Shown here: one piece after another, positions 35,199 to 43,761 of the stretch | How the letters are laid out: each line of letters starts with the position of its first letter | Numbering within the stretch: position 1 is the stretch's first letter | Assembly (NCBI GenBank): GCA_028683435.1 | Contig: JAQUIG010000019.1 | Coordinates: 1-46,832 of the forward strand | Length of the DNA stretch: 46,832 bases | Direction: 5' to 3' | DNA from: Desulfuromonadaceae bacterium | GTDB lineage: Bacteria > Desulfobacterota > Desulfuromonadia > Geobacterales > Pseudopelobacteraceae | Translations under genes and position numbers: made by a program | Notes under the pieces: generated by a model | Seen by the model: only the letters and a program-made list of their open reading frames with translations | The model's database searches: none | What the model was told of the DNA's origin: nothing

Positions 35199-36212
35199 TT
35201 AGGAAATTTCTTTATTGCTTATTTCTTCAACGATCGCCGCTATGTCGATACCGACCGGACAGATGCGGACACAGCGGCCGCAACCGGTGCAGAGTGTCTG
35301 GCCGAATTTATCGTCGTAATATTTAAACTTGTGCATGATGCGGTTGCGGTACCGTTTGGGCTGCAGGTCACGCGGGTTGTGTCCCGAGGCGTGGTGGGTA
35401 AACTTCCAGAACCCGCAGGCATCCCAACTCTTGCGGCGTTTACCGGCTTTCTCGGTCCCTTCGTCAACGATGTCGAAACAGTGGCAGGCCGGACATACAA
35501 ATGCGCAGGCTCCGCAACCGACGCAGCGTACAGCAATGCCGTCCCAGAGGGGATCTTCAAAGTGCCCGTCCAGCCACGATTTGACCTTCTTCAGATCGAT
35601 CTTGTCGGCTTGGGGTGCGGCCAATGGCAATGGCGCGGCGTTATTCAGCTCCGAGAAGAGGTTACTGTTGGTGGTGATCAGCGCCTCACCTTTTTCACTA
35701 TAGCTCTGGCAGGCGTACCCCCCTCCGTTTAGCGGGGTCAGAAACAGGTCGCTTCCCCTGGTTTCGGCCGGTGAGAGGCCGACGGCGGTGCAGAAACAGG
35801 CGTCGTCGGCTGCCGTGCAGGCGAGGCCGATAATCGTCGTCTTTCGGCGCCGTTCCAGAAAGAATTCATCCTTATAGTCCCAGGAAAATACCGCATCAAG
35901 CACCGGGATTGCTGCGGCATCGCAGGGGCGCACCCCCACCAGTACCGTTTCTGGAAAGCGGGACGGATCGACATCGTTTATTTTGACCTGTTGCCCTTCC
36001 TTCTCGTATGACATGATCTCTTCGCAGACGGGGAAGAAGGCTTCTTTGGCCGAACGGCGCGGCAGCTGGTCGATTATCATTTCAGCCGAGTTTTCAAGCG
36101 GTTCGTACAGCGGTATTCCGGCACTCATGCGCGGCGCAACGACACGCGTGCCTGCAGCGATAAGCGTATCGATGAGGGTATTCAGGTTTTGTTCGGAGAT
36201 ATATTTCTGCAT
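35199..36212 (-). CDS. flxB: FlxB: 4Fe-4S dicluster subunit
   Basis: 337 residues, related to AsrA/hydrogenase-beta type proteins. The N-terminal domain holds GVRPCDAAAIPVLDAVF and IGLACTAADDACFCTAVG. The C-terminal half holds two [4Fe-4S] motifs, CVGCGACAFVCPACHCFD and CTGCGRCVRICPVG. It should relay electrons between FlxA and the Hdr part. Which of the two such subunits is called B or C follows gene order only. Confidence 0.82.
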   Translation of the reverse strand: MQKYISEQNLNTLIDTLIAAGTRVVAPRMSAGIPLYEPLENSAEMIIDQLPRRSAKEAFFPVCEEIMSYEKEGQQVKINDVDPSRFPETVLVGVRPCDAAAIPVLDAVFSWDYKDEFFLERRRKTTIIGLACTAADDACFCTAVGLSPAETRGSDLFLTPLNGGGYACQSYSEKGEALITTNSNLFSELNNAAPLPLAAPQADKIDLKKVKSWLDGHFEDPLWDGIAVRCVGCGACAFVCPACHCFDIVDEGTEKAGKRRKSWDACGFWKFTHHASGHNPRDLQPKRYRNRIMHKFKYYDDKFGQTLCTGCGRCVRICPVGIDIAAIVEEISNKEIS

Positions 36213-36220
36213 CGGCGTCC

Positions 36221-37153
36221 TTACTTGATGAACGATTGATCGTCTTTTTCGGTAAACATCGTCAGCGGTCCCTTGTCGTTAACCTCAAAGCCGGCCTCGT
36301 AGTCATACAGCTCCTTCAGCTCTTTGGCCATTTTGCGGTTGAGGAGATTCAAGGGAATGTCCATCGGACAGACCCGCTCGCATTCGGCACAACCGGCACA
36401 GCGGCCGGCCAGGTGCATGGCGCGTACGATGTGCCAGGCGGTGTTGCCGGCCGGGCGGGGGGTCGTATCCACCATCTGCGGTTTATTGCGGTCACAGAGG
36501 CACTGTTCGCAGAAGCAGAACGGGCAGACCTGACGGCAGGCGTAGCATTTGATGCATTTGGCAAACTGTTCTTTCCAGTAGGCCCAGCGTTCGGCCGGGG
36601 TCAGTGCTTCCAAACGGGCGATCTCTACCGAGTACCTGCTCTCCATCTGAAGCCCCGGCGGCAGAGCCACATTCGGTACAAAATCACAGCCGGTAGGCAG
36701 ATGGGAGTTGCAGTCACAACATTTGGAGGCGATTGACTCCGTTGTCAGTGCGGTGGCGGGCTGCACCGTTGAGCCAAGCACCCCATTGCAGGGGATACCG
36801 ATCAGGTAGAGATCCTCGCGTTTGAGCTGCGATTCCCCCATCAGCCCGACCAGCGCTTTGAGGTCGCACCCCTTGACGACAACACCGATTTTTCCTGTCT
36901 TGGGTATTTCTTTTTTGGCCTTGGTCAGATATACGGCAAGGTTGTTGACGCAGGCGTGAGTAAAAATCAGTTTTTCTGCATCAGCAGCGTTAGTGATGAT
37001 AATTGGCTGGGCTGAACCCACCCGGCGGGCGGCGGCGTAGCCGATGATGGCAACCACTTCCCCTGCAGTGAACAGCCGAGAGGCCTCGGAGCGGATGGCA
37101 GCGGTAATGGTGGTGTATATGGATGTGTCGATTGGTTGAGACGTCAAAGGCAA
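36221..37153 (-). CDS. flxC: FlxC: second 4Fe-4S subunit, with a probable TTG start
   Basis: About 310 residues if started at TTG 37153 (or TTG 37147). Both follow GAGGGGG; no ATG with a ribosome site exists, and the longer frame to 37249 runs back into flxD. Motifs: VVVKGCDLKALVGLMGESQ, SKCCDCNSHLPTGCD, then CIKCYACRQVCPFCFCEQC and CAGCAECERVCPMDIP, giving at least two [4Fe-4S] clusters. Related to the F420/formate-dehydrogenase beta family. The ribosome site lies inside a palindromic repeat. Confidence 0.78.
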   Translation of the reverse strand: MPLTSQPIDTSIYTTITAAIRSEASRLFTAGEVVAIIGYAAARRVGSAQPIIITNAADAEKLIFTHACVNNLAVYLTKAKKEIPKTGKIGVVVKGCDLKALVGLMGESQLKREDLYLIGIPCNGVLGSTVQPATALTTESIASKCCDCNSHLPTGCDFVPNVALPPGLQMESRYSVEIARLEALTPAERWAYWKEQFAKCIKCYACRQVCPFCFCEQCLCDRNKPQMVDTTPRPAGNTAWHIVRAMHLAGRCAGCAECERVCPMDIPLNLLNRKMAKELKELYDYEAGFEVNDKGPLTMFTEKDDQSFIK

Positions 37154-37187
37154 ATCCCCCTCAATCCCCCTTTCATTAAGGGGGAGG
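37152..37187. repeat. Dispersed-type palindromic repeat at the flxD/flxC junction
   Basis: A CCCCCTTTC...AAGGGGG stem (CCCCCTT/AAGGGGG) is preceded by AAATCCCCCTCAAT. Elements of this type are scattered between genes in many proteobacteria. Here it fills the gap between flxD and flxC, and on the minus strand it supplies the purine-rich run before the flxC TTG. Dispersion in this genome cannot be checked from one window. Confidence 0.6.
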
Positions 37188-37194
37188 TAAAACG

Positions 37195-37695
37195 TTAGAT
37201 GGCGTCGTACGCTTCTTGTAATTCCGGAGTGTCGATGGCGCCGGACCACTGTTCTTCAAGCGCCAGAGCCTTGAACTCTACCATCGGCCCCATGGCGCGC
37301 ACTTTTTCAGTCAGGTCGGTAACCACCTCAACCCATTTGCCGCCTTCGGCAGCCGAAACCCAGGAAAACGCCAGGCGACCCAGATCAACCCCGATAAACT
37401 CAAGCAGCTTGCGGAAAGCGGCAAAACGGCGCCGGGCATGGTAATTGCCGGCAATGTAGTGGCAGTCGCCCGGATGACAGCCGGAAACCAGCACCCCGTC
37501 GGCACCCTGCTGAAAAGCTTTCAGGATGAAGACCGGGTCGATACGCCCTGTGCAGGGAAACTTTAGCACCCTGACATTTGCCGGGTACTGCATGCGGCTG
37601 GTGCCGGCGAGGTCCGCCCCGGCGTAGGTGCACCAGGTACAGACGAAGGCGATGATTTTGGGTTCAAAGTCATGTTTTTGATTTTCAGGGTGCAT
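37195..37695 (-). CDS. flxD: FlxD: MvhD-family [2Fe-2S] adaptor
   Basis: 166 residues of the MvhD/FlpD family, which links an electron donor module to HdrA. The conserved cysteines are all present: CTWCTYAGAD, FPCTGRIDP and GCHPGDCHY. The start overlaps the hdrA stop by one base. Confidence 0.9.
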   Translation of the reverse strand: MHPENQKHDFEPKIIAFVCTWCTYAGADLAGTSRMQYPANVRVLKFPCTGRIDPVFILKAFQQGADGVLVSGCHPGDCHYIAGNYHARRRFAAFRKLLEFIGVDLGRLAFSWVSAAEGGKWVEVVTDLTEKVRAMGPMVEFKALALEEQWSGAIDTPELQEAYDAI

Positions 37696-39692
37696 TAAAG
37701 TGCCTCTATCATCGCGATAATCTGTTCATCAGTATAGCCATCCAGCTCTACCGATTTTGACGGACAGGTGGCCTGGCAGGTACCGCAGCCGGCGCAAACA
37801 CCCGGGTTGACGTAGGCAACAACCTTGATCAGGTTGCCCTGGCGGTCGCGGATTTCTTTTTCTTCTACAGCACCGTAGGCGCAGACCTTCTTGCAGGCGA
37901 AGCAGCCGACACAGCCGGCTTCCCGTACCCGTGCCACGATCGGTTCCCGCTCCATCTGATTCCTGGAGAAAAGTGCCATGACCTTGGCGGCTGCGGCACT
38001 GGCCTGGGATACGGTTTCGGGGATATCTTTGGGACCCTGGCAGGCGCCGGCAAGATAGATGCCGGCGGTGGCGCATTCTACCGGGCGCAGTTTGGCGTGG
38101 GCCTCTGAGTAGAAGTGGTATTTGTCGTATGATATCCCCAGTTTTTGGGCCAGAGCATCGGCCCCCTTCTGCGGTTGTATGGCCGTGGCCAGAACCACCA
38201 TGTCGGCTTCGATCTCTACCTGGACACCGACGGAGATATCGCTTCCCATGACGACGATCTTGTCACCTTTTTGGTAAAGACGGGAGACCATGCCGCGAAT
38301 GTAGACCGCTTCCTCTTCTTCAATTGAACGGCGCCAGAATTCGTCGTAGCTTTTTCCCGGGGTGCGGGCGTCCATGAAGAAGACGTATGCCTGGCCATCG
38401 TGAACTTTGTGGTGGTAGAGCATCGTATGTTTGGCTGTGTACATGCAGCAGACTTTGGAACAGTAGGAGATCCCTTTTTCTCTTGCTCTTGATCCGACGC
38501 ACTGGATGAATACTATCTGTTTTGGCTCCTTGCCGTCCGAGGGGCGCAGGATCTTGCCGCCGGTGGGACCGGAGGCGCTTGCCAGTCGTTCGAAGGTCAT
38601 GCCGTCGATGACATCAGGGATTTTACCATGACCGAATTCACCGTACCCTTTGATGGGAGAACCCTTCGGCTTTTCAGCAATGGTGTAGAGATCAAAACCG
38701 GTGGAGACGACTATTGCGCCGACCGCTTCGACGATCAGGGTGTCCTGCTGTTCGAAATCAATAGCGCCGGGACCGCATACTTTCTGACAGACGCCGCATT
38801 TTCCGGTTTTGAACCAGGTGCAGTTGTCGCGATCGATGACCGGGGTATTGGGCACGGCCTGGGGAAAGGGGACGTAGATGGCCGTGCGCATGCCGATGTT
38901 CTGGTCGAACTTGTTAGGGATCTTTTTCTGCGGGCATTTGGTCATGCAGACGCCGCAGCCGGTGCATTTGTCTTCATCGACCGAGCGGGCTTTTTTCTTG
39001 ATGGTGACCTGAAAATTGCCGATATACCCTTCGACCAGCTCGATTTCACTGTAGGTGTAGAGCTTGATTTTGGGGTGATTGGCAACGTCAACCATCTTGG
39101 GGGTCATGATGCATTGGGAGCAGTCAAGGGTCGGGAAGGTTTCGGAAAGCTGGGCCATATGGCCGCCGATGGAGGGTTCCCGTTCGACCAGGATCACCTC
39201 GTGGCCGCAATCGGCGATGTCGAGGGCGGCCTGGATGCCGGCGATACCGCCGCCGATGACGAGGGCTCGTTTCGTTACCGGTACGGTGATGGTGGGGAGA
39301 ATACGGTTCTTTTTGACCCGCTCCACCATCATGCCGACGATGTCGATCGCCTTGACGGTGGCTTCCTCCCTGTTTTCGTGAACCCAGGAGCAATGCTCGC
39401 GAATGTTGGCCATCTCGCAGAGGAACGGATTCAGACCGGCCGCTTCGACGGCCTTTCGGAAAGTTTTTTCATGCATGCGGGGTGAACAGGCGGCCACGAC
39501 GACATGGGATAGTTTCTGTTCCTGAATGGCTTTTTTAACGAGAGTCTGGCCGGGGTCTGAACACATGTATTTGTAGTCGGTGGAGAAGGCTACTCCGGGG
39601 AGCCGGCCAACCTCCTGTGCTACCCGTTCGACATCGACAGTTCTGGATATGTTTTCGCCGCAATGGCAGATGAATACGCCTATTCTTGACAT
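37695..39692 (-). CDS. hdrA: HdrA: flavin-bifurcating subunit
   Basis: 665 residues, full-length HdrA. N-terminal domain with CHCGENISRTVDV and CSDPGQ; FAD domain (ALVIGGGIAGIQAALDIADCGHEVILVE, then LDCSQCIMTPKMVD); an inserted ferredoxin (CTGCGVCMTKCP); two C-terminal [4Fe-4S] motifs (CVGCFACKKVC, CAGCGTCQATCPSKS). The FAD of HdrA is where electron pairs are split in heterodisulfide reductases. With FlxA as donor, the expected reaction is NADH oxidation coupled to ferredoxin and a disulfide or other high-potential acceptor. One base separates it from hdrB. Confidence 0.94.
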   Translation of the reverse strand: MSRIGVFICHCGENISRTVDVERVAQEVGRLPGVAFSTDYKYMCSDPGQTLVKKAIQEQKLSHVVVAACSPRMHEKTFRKAVEAAGLNPFLCEMANIREHCSWVHENREEATVKAIDIVGMMVERVKKNRILPTITVPVTKRALVIGGGIAGIQAALDIADCGHEVILVEREPSIGGHMAQLSETFPTLDCSQCIMTPKMVDVANHPKIKLYTYSEIELVEGYIGNFQVTIKKKARSVDEDKCTGCGVCMTKCPQKKIPNKFDQNIGMRTAIYVPFPQAVPNTPVIDRDNCTWFKTGKCGVCQKVCGPGAIDFEQQDTLIVEAVGAIVVSTGFDLYTIAEKPKGSPIKGYGEFGHGKIPDVIDGMTFERLASASGPTGGKILRPSDGKEPKQIVFIQCVGSRAREKGISYCSKVCCMYTAKHTMLYHHKVHDGQAYVFFMDARTPGKSYDEFWRRSIEEEEAVYIRGMVSRLYQKGDKIVVMGSDISVGVQVEIEADMVVLATAIQPQKGADALAQKLGISYDKYHFYSEAHAKLRPVECATAGIYLAGACQGPKDIPETVSQASAAAAKVMALFSRNQMEREPIVARVREAGCVGCFACKKVCAYGAVEEKEIRDRQGNLIKVVAYVNPGVCAGCGTCQATCPSKSVELDGYTDEQIIAMIEAL

Positions 39693-39693
39693 C

Positions 39694-40575
39694 TTAGAGC
39701 AAACCTTTCTCTTTCAGAAGCGGCATCGGGTTGACCATCATCGCATCCAGACCGAGTTTGTCAGCACCCAGTCCGACGGATATGCCGATCAATTGGGTAA
39801 GATAAAAGACCGGCAGGCCGTAGCTGGTGTTGTAGACCCCTTCGATTTCTTTTTGGCGGATATCAAGGTTGCCGTGGCAGAGAGGGCAACCGACCATGAT
39901 GCAGTCAGCACCGGCAGCTTTGGCGGATTCGAGGACGGCGTTGGTGAGCTGAATGACGACACCGGGGCGCGAGAGGGTGAAGTTGGCGCCGCAGCATTCG
40001 AGGCGGTGGGTCCACGCGACGGTTTCAGCTCCAACAGCTTCGATAACCTTTTCCATGATGGTGGGCGCTTCGGCGCAGTCAAGGTTGGGAACGTCGCTGG
40101 GCCGGGTCAGCAGGCAGCCGTAGTAGCAGGCGACCTTGAGGCCGGACAGTGGCTTGTTTACGGCTGCGGCCAGGCGCTCCAACCCCAAGTCCTTGGCCAG
40201 TATCTCCAGCAGGTGCTTGACGTTGCTGTCCAGTTTAACCGGTGCGTCGATGGCTTTTTCAACCTGCGTGCGTTTGACATCGCTTACGCCGAGTACATGC
40301 TGGGCCGTTTTGAGACGGGAGAAGCAGGAGGCGCAGGCGACGGCCATGTCTCCTTCGACTTTGTCGGCCAGCTCCAGGTTTTTGGCACATAATGCGAGTG
40401 ACAGTAGTTCGTCAACGTTGTGAGCCGGAGTAGCGCCGCAACAGAACCAGTCCGGTACTTCGGTGAGGCCGATTCCGAGGACATTAAACAGTTCCCGGGT
40501 GGAGAGGTCGTATTCACTTGCAGAAGCGTGGAGCGAACAGCCAGGATAATATGAGTAGTTGAGAGGTTTTCCCAT
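39694..40575 (-). CDS. hdrB: HdrB: CCG-domain catalytic subunit
   Basis: 293 residues with two CCG domains that hold the non-cubane [4Fe-4S] clusters reducing disulfides. First set: CSLHAS, FCCGATPAHN, CASC. Second set: CYYGCLLTRP, LECCGANFTLSRPGV, GCPLCHGNLD. The full ligand set is present, so the disulfide-reducing site looks intact. The natural acceptor in bacteria is not CoM-S-S-CoB; in Desulfovibrio it is proposed to be linked to DsrC. Confidence 0.93.
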   Translation of the reverse strand: MGKPLNYSYYPGCSLHASASEYDLSTRELFNVLGIGLTEVPDWFCCGATPAHNVDELLSLALCAKNLELADKVEGDMAVACASCFSRLKTAQHVLGVSDVKRTQVEKAIDAPVKLDSNVKHLLEILAKDLGLERLAAAVNKPLSGLKVACYYGCLLTRPSDVPNLDCAEAPTIMEKVIEAVGAETVAWTHRLECCGANFTLSRPGVVIQLTNAVLESAKAAGADCIMVGCPLCHGNLDIRQKEIEGVYNTSYGLPVFYLTQLIGISVGLGADKLGLDAMMVNPMPLLKEKGLL

Positions 40576-41159
40576 TATAGTGCGTCGCCTTTTTTACGCA
40601 TCTCTTCGATGCGGGTAAAAATCTTTTCAATTTCAGATATATTTTTGTTTTTACTATGGAACATCTTCAGTTTGCCTTTGGCGATTAGTTTGGGGCCGAG
40701 CATCAGGTCTTTGAGAAATTGGCCGGATTTTACGTTGAAGACGGCGGCGAGGCGCATTTCATATTGACGGCCGTAGGTGCGGATATTTTGCAGGAATAGT
40801 TTGTTGGCCAGCTGGACATAGCTTTCCTTTGAGGCGCCATCCGAATCCCACGACAATTTGCGCAGAGCGTCCATGATGGAGGCCAGGTCAACGGTATTGG
40901 GGCAGCGGGTGGTGCAGGTTTCACAGGAGACACAGTACCAGATGGAGCGACCGGCGAGGACGCGCTGCCACTGACCAAGCTGCAGCAAACGCATTATGCG
41001 GTTGGGTGGGTGTTCCATGAATGTCGCCATCGGACAGCCGGCAGAGCATTTGCCGCACTGGAAACAGCGACGGACCGAGGTGCCGGCAAGCGCCTCGACT
41101 TTGCGCACAAAGTCTACGTCCATCGTTTCCTGCGAGATGATCATTTTTTTCTTAATCAT
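40575..41159 (-). CDS. hdrC: HdrC: iron-sulfur subunit
   Basis: 194 residues from ATG 41159 (GGAAG five bases upstream; ATG 41171 has no site). Two [4Fe-4S] motifs, CFQCGKCSAGCP and CVSCETCTTRCP, then a long helical C-terminus. It connects HdrA and HdrB. First gene of the seven-gene unit; its stop overlaps the hdrB start by one base. Confidence 0.92.
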   Translation of the reverse strand: MIKKKMIISQETMDVDFVRKVEALAGTSVRRCFQCGKCSAGCPMATFMEHPPNRIMRLLQLGQWQRVLAGRSIWYCVSCETCTTRCPNTVDLASIMDALRKLSWDSDGASKESYVQLANKLFLQNIRTYGRQYEMRLAAVFNVKSGQFLKDLMLGPKLIAKGKLKMFHSKNKNISEIEKIFTRIEEMRKKGDAL

Positions 41160-41247
41160 TCGAACTTCCATTTAGTTAAAATAAAATTCAAAGAGCTACA
41201 TTAGAGTAGCCAAAACATACTTTAAAAACCAGAAAAAATACTTGTTC

Positions 41248-41263
41248 AGCAGTAGTTATGCCA
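41248..41263 (-). promoter_or_regulatory. Candidate sigma-54 promoter of the hdr-flx unit
   Basis: On the minus strand TGGCATAACTACTGCT keeps the invariant GG and GC exactly 10 bases apart and most of TGGCAC...TTGCT. It would start transcription about 75 bases before hdrC. Confidence 0.4.
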
Positions 41264-41472
41264 TTTTCTACACAATAGACTCGTAAAAGGCAAGCTATTA
41301 TTTACGCGCATATTTTTAGGAAGAGTCAAAGTTGTCGGAACAACAATCCGAGGTAACGGAGGTCTTAATCGGCCATAGCTAATGGAGCCAGAAGGGTAAA
41401 AAGAGCGCACATATGGCTTGTTCAGGTGCTAATGCGGGAGAAACAAAACTCTGAAGGAGCAGCTTGTTATAG
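41264..41472. other. Intergenic DNA without a recognised gene
   Basis: Between the candidate sigma-54 promoter and the small ORF I see no open frame with a ribosome site, no clear RNA gene and no strong terminator. It would hold the activator sites of the hdr-flx promoter if that promoter is real. Confidence 0.5.
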
Positions 41473-41631
41473 TCAATAAATAATGATGTAGCCATGTGCT
41501 TCCGCTATCCTGCAGACTTCATTCCTATCCTGCAGATGATACGTTTTCCCTTCCAGCGTAAACAGATAGCCATCATCGCCATCGAGCAAAACTTCCGCCA
41601 ACAGGGTTTCAAATGTTGCAGTTTTTACCAT
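41473..41631 (-). CDS. Small protein of 52 residues coupled to ltaE
   Basis: ATG 41631 lies three bases after the ltaE stop (AGG TGA TAC ATG), and AGGTGA overlapping that stop is the ribosome site. The product begins MVKTATFETLLAEVLLDG, continues with GYLFTLEGKTYHLQ and ends HGYIIIY. It has no membrane helix and one cysteine. I recognise no family. Tight coupling and a normal amino-acid mix suggest a real gene. Confidence 0.6.
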   Translation of the reverse strand: MVKTATFETLLAEVLLDGDDGYLFTLEGKTYHLQDRNEVCRIAEAHGYIIIY

Positions 41632-41634
41632 GTA

Positions 41635-42714
41635 TCACCTCATTTGCTTGCTGTGCAGGCGCACCGCATCAGCAAGCATTATTACATCGGCTTCCGTTGT
41701 CTGCCATGAACACATGAAGCGCGCACCGCCTGAACCGATAAATGAATAAAAGTTCCAGCCGGCAGCACGGAGGGCAGCCGCAACCGCTTCCGGCATCTCA
41801 ACGAACACCGAGTTGGCCTGTCGCGGATACATAATGCTGATGCCGGCTATACCGGACAGATGCTGTTCCAGCAATGCGGCACAACTATTGGCGTGACGGG
41901 CATTTTTAAGCCATGCGCCACCTTCAAGCATCCCTATCCATGGTGCCGAGATAAAGCGCATCTTGGATGCCAACTGGCCGGCTTGCTTGCAGCGATAGTC
42001 AAATTCAAGAGCAAGCTCACGGTCAAAGAAGAGCACCGCTTCACCAACCGCCATGCCATTTTTTGCCCCCCCCAGACAGAGTACATCCACCCCCGCACGC
42101 CAGGTTATTTCCGCAGGGGCGACGTCCAGAGAAACTACCGCGTTGGCGAAACGGGCTCCGTCCATTTGTACCCGCATGCCATAGCGCCTGGCCAGTTCAC
42201 TGGCAGCCCTGATTTCATCCGGCGTGTACACTGTGCCGACTTCGGTCGTCTGAGTCAGGCTCAAAACCTTCGGACGGGGATAATGGATGTCACTACGGCG
42301 GGTAATGGCCCGCTCGACCTCTCCGAGATCGAACTTGCCGCCGGGACCGTTTACATGCAGCAGCTTGGTGCCGTTTGAGAAAAACTCCGGAGCACCGCAC
42401 TCGTCGGTCTCTACATGAGCAAGTTCATGACAGATAACGCTGTGGTACGAACGGCAGAGAGACGCCAGCGCCAGCGAATTGGCTGCGGTGCCGTTAAAAA
42501 CAAAGAACACCTGACAATCGGTTTCAAAAACCTGGCGCAACTGCGCGCAGGCCCGCTCCGTCCAGCGGTCATCGCCATAAGAAGGTACAAAGCCGGAGTT
42601 GGCGGCCTGCATGGCCTGCATGGCTTCCGGGCAGATTCCCGCATAATTGTCACTGGCAAACTGATTATAGGTTGGTTTCCGATCCGATTTTTCCAAAAGA
42701 GTCTCCATGGACAT
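41635..42714 (-). CDS. ltaE: Low-specificity L-threonine aldolase
   Basis: PLP enzyme cleaving L-threonine or allo-threonine to glycine and acetaldehyde. 359 residues. Motifs: FASDNYAGICPEAMQAM, NGTAANSLALASLC, ICHELAHVETDECGAPEFF, LTQTTEVGTVYTP, QMDGARFANAV, and the PLP lysine in LCLGGAKNGMAVGEAV. ATG 42714 and ATG 42708 are both possible; neither has a good ribosome site. Confidence 0.9.
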   Translation of the reverse strand: MSMETLLEKSDRKPTYNQFASDNYAGICPEAMQAMQAANSGFVPSYGDDRWTERACAQLRQVFETDCQVFFVFNGTAANSLALASLCRSYHSVICHELAHVETDECGAPEFFSNGTKLLHVNGPGGKFDLGEVERAITRRSDIHYPRPKVLSLTQTTEVGTVYTPDEIRAASELARRYGMRVQMDGARFANAVVSLDVAPAEITWRAGVDVLCLGGAKNGMAVGEAVLFFDRELALEFDYRCKQAGQLASKMRFISAPWIGMLEGGAWLKNARHANSCAALLEQHLSGIAGISIMYPRQANSVFVEMPEAVAAALRAAGWNFYSFIGSGGARFMCSWQTTEADVIMLADAVRLHSKQMR

Positions 42715-42784
42715 TAATAAAACGGCAATTTAACATCTGTTCTGCTTTGATGCCAGAAATTTTAAGCCAAAATGATGACAACTG

Positions 42785-42813
42785 TTGAAAACAAACTGAG
42801 AAATGACTATGAT
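42785..42813 (+). promoter_or_regulatory. Sigma-70-type promoter of the L,D-transpeptidase gene
   Basis: TTGAAA (42785-42790) and TATGAT (42808-42813) with an ideal 17-bp spacer, about 40 bp before the start codon. Confidence 0.6.
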
Positions 42814-42851
42814 GCACGGCTACCATCTCATTATTGCAAGGAAACTTCAGT

Positions 42852-43730
42852 ATGCGCTACAGCCGTATGCGGCTTTCGCACAAAATAGTTCTGATAACGC
42901 TGTTTACTATGGTGCTTGTCGGCTTCACCGTTCTGCGAACACCATCACTAACCGATGCTCCCGCGGCATCACCGGAGGACAAAGCCAGGGAGGACCTGTC
43001 ACGGGTGGAGTATCCGAGCCTCACCAGCATCAAGTGGCACCCCCAGTTTATAGAGCCTCATCAATCACTCGAATCACTCTTTGGAGCAGAGTGGATTCTG
43101 GTGGCACGCTTCAACAGGGTCGACCGGCGTCATGTCTATCCCGGCGTAACAATCAAAGTCCCTGACAACATGGCGGATATCCGCAACTATACGCCGCTGC
43201 CGCTTTTTTACCAGCCGGCCGCCCGTCGCGGAAAATACATCCTCGTCGATATTACCGAGCAGTGGCTGGGCGCCTATGAAAAGGGGAAACTTGTCTTTTC
43301 ATCTCCGGCCGCTACCGGCAAAGCTACCACGGAAACCCCCACCGGGATTTTTCAAATATCCGCCCGTCACCTCCATCACACGTCATCACTGTATAAAACT
43401 GCCAATGATGAAGAACAGTACCCGATGGACAACGCCCTTCTCTTTCACTTCGGAACTGACAATACCTCTTACTGGCTGCATGCCCGCGATCTTCCCGGCA
43501 AACCGGCATCACACGGCTGTATCGGGCTGTTTGACGAAGAGATGCAGAAGCGGGTCTTTAACAGCCCGGAAAAACCGGTGTTGAAGGATTCGCAAAAGCT
43601 GTACGCCTGGGCGGCGGGTGAAGAAGAGTACGGAGAAGACAGCGGAGAGGTTGAGGAATTGGAAGACGGGCCGATGCTCGAAGTGCGCGGCAGCCTGCCC
43701 CGCTATCTGGAGCGGCCGCCGTCACAATAA
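42852..43730 (+). CDS. L,D-transpeptidase (YkuD domain)
   Basis: 292 residues from ATG 42852 (AAGGAAA upstream). An N-terminal signal/anchor helix (about 11-32), a LysM-like stretch (about 65-110, LESLFGAEWILVARFNRV...VYPGVTIKVP), then the YkuD catalytic domain (about 130-240): ILVDITEQWLGAYEKGKLVFSSPAATGKATTETPTGIF and the active site HARDLPGKPASHGCIGLFD with catalytic His and Cys. A Glu-rich C-terminal tail follows. It makes 3-3 cross-links or attaches proteins to peptidoglycan in the periplasm. Confidence 0.92.
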   Translation: MRYSRMRLSHKIVLITLFTMVLVGFTVLRTPSLTDAPAASPEDKAREDLSRVEYPSLTSIKWHPQFIEPHQSLESLFGAEWILVARFNRVDRRHVYPGVTIKVPDNMADIRNYTPLPLFYQPAARRGKYILVDITEQWLGAYEKGKLVFSSPAATGKATTETPTGIFQISARHLHHTSSLYKTANDEEQYPMDNALLFHFGTDNTSYWLHARDLPGKPASHGCIGLFDEEMQKRVFNSPEKPVLKDSQKLYAWAAGEEEYGEDSGEVEELEDGPMLEVRGSLPRYLERPPSQ

Positions 43731-43761
43731 CAACGTGTGAATGGGGAAAGCCTTCATCACC

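Noticed and set aside
37152-37187. Intrinsic terminator inside the hdr-flx unit
   Set aside because: There is no T-run on the minus strand after the stem, and the genes on both sides belong to one complex.
38628-39485. Plus-strand open frame of 285 codons, Asp/Gly-rich
   Set aside because: It is entirely opposite hdrA, whose cofactor motifs are unmistakable. Its composition is the complement of a GC-rich gene.
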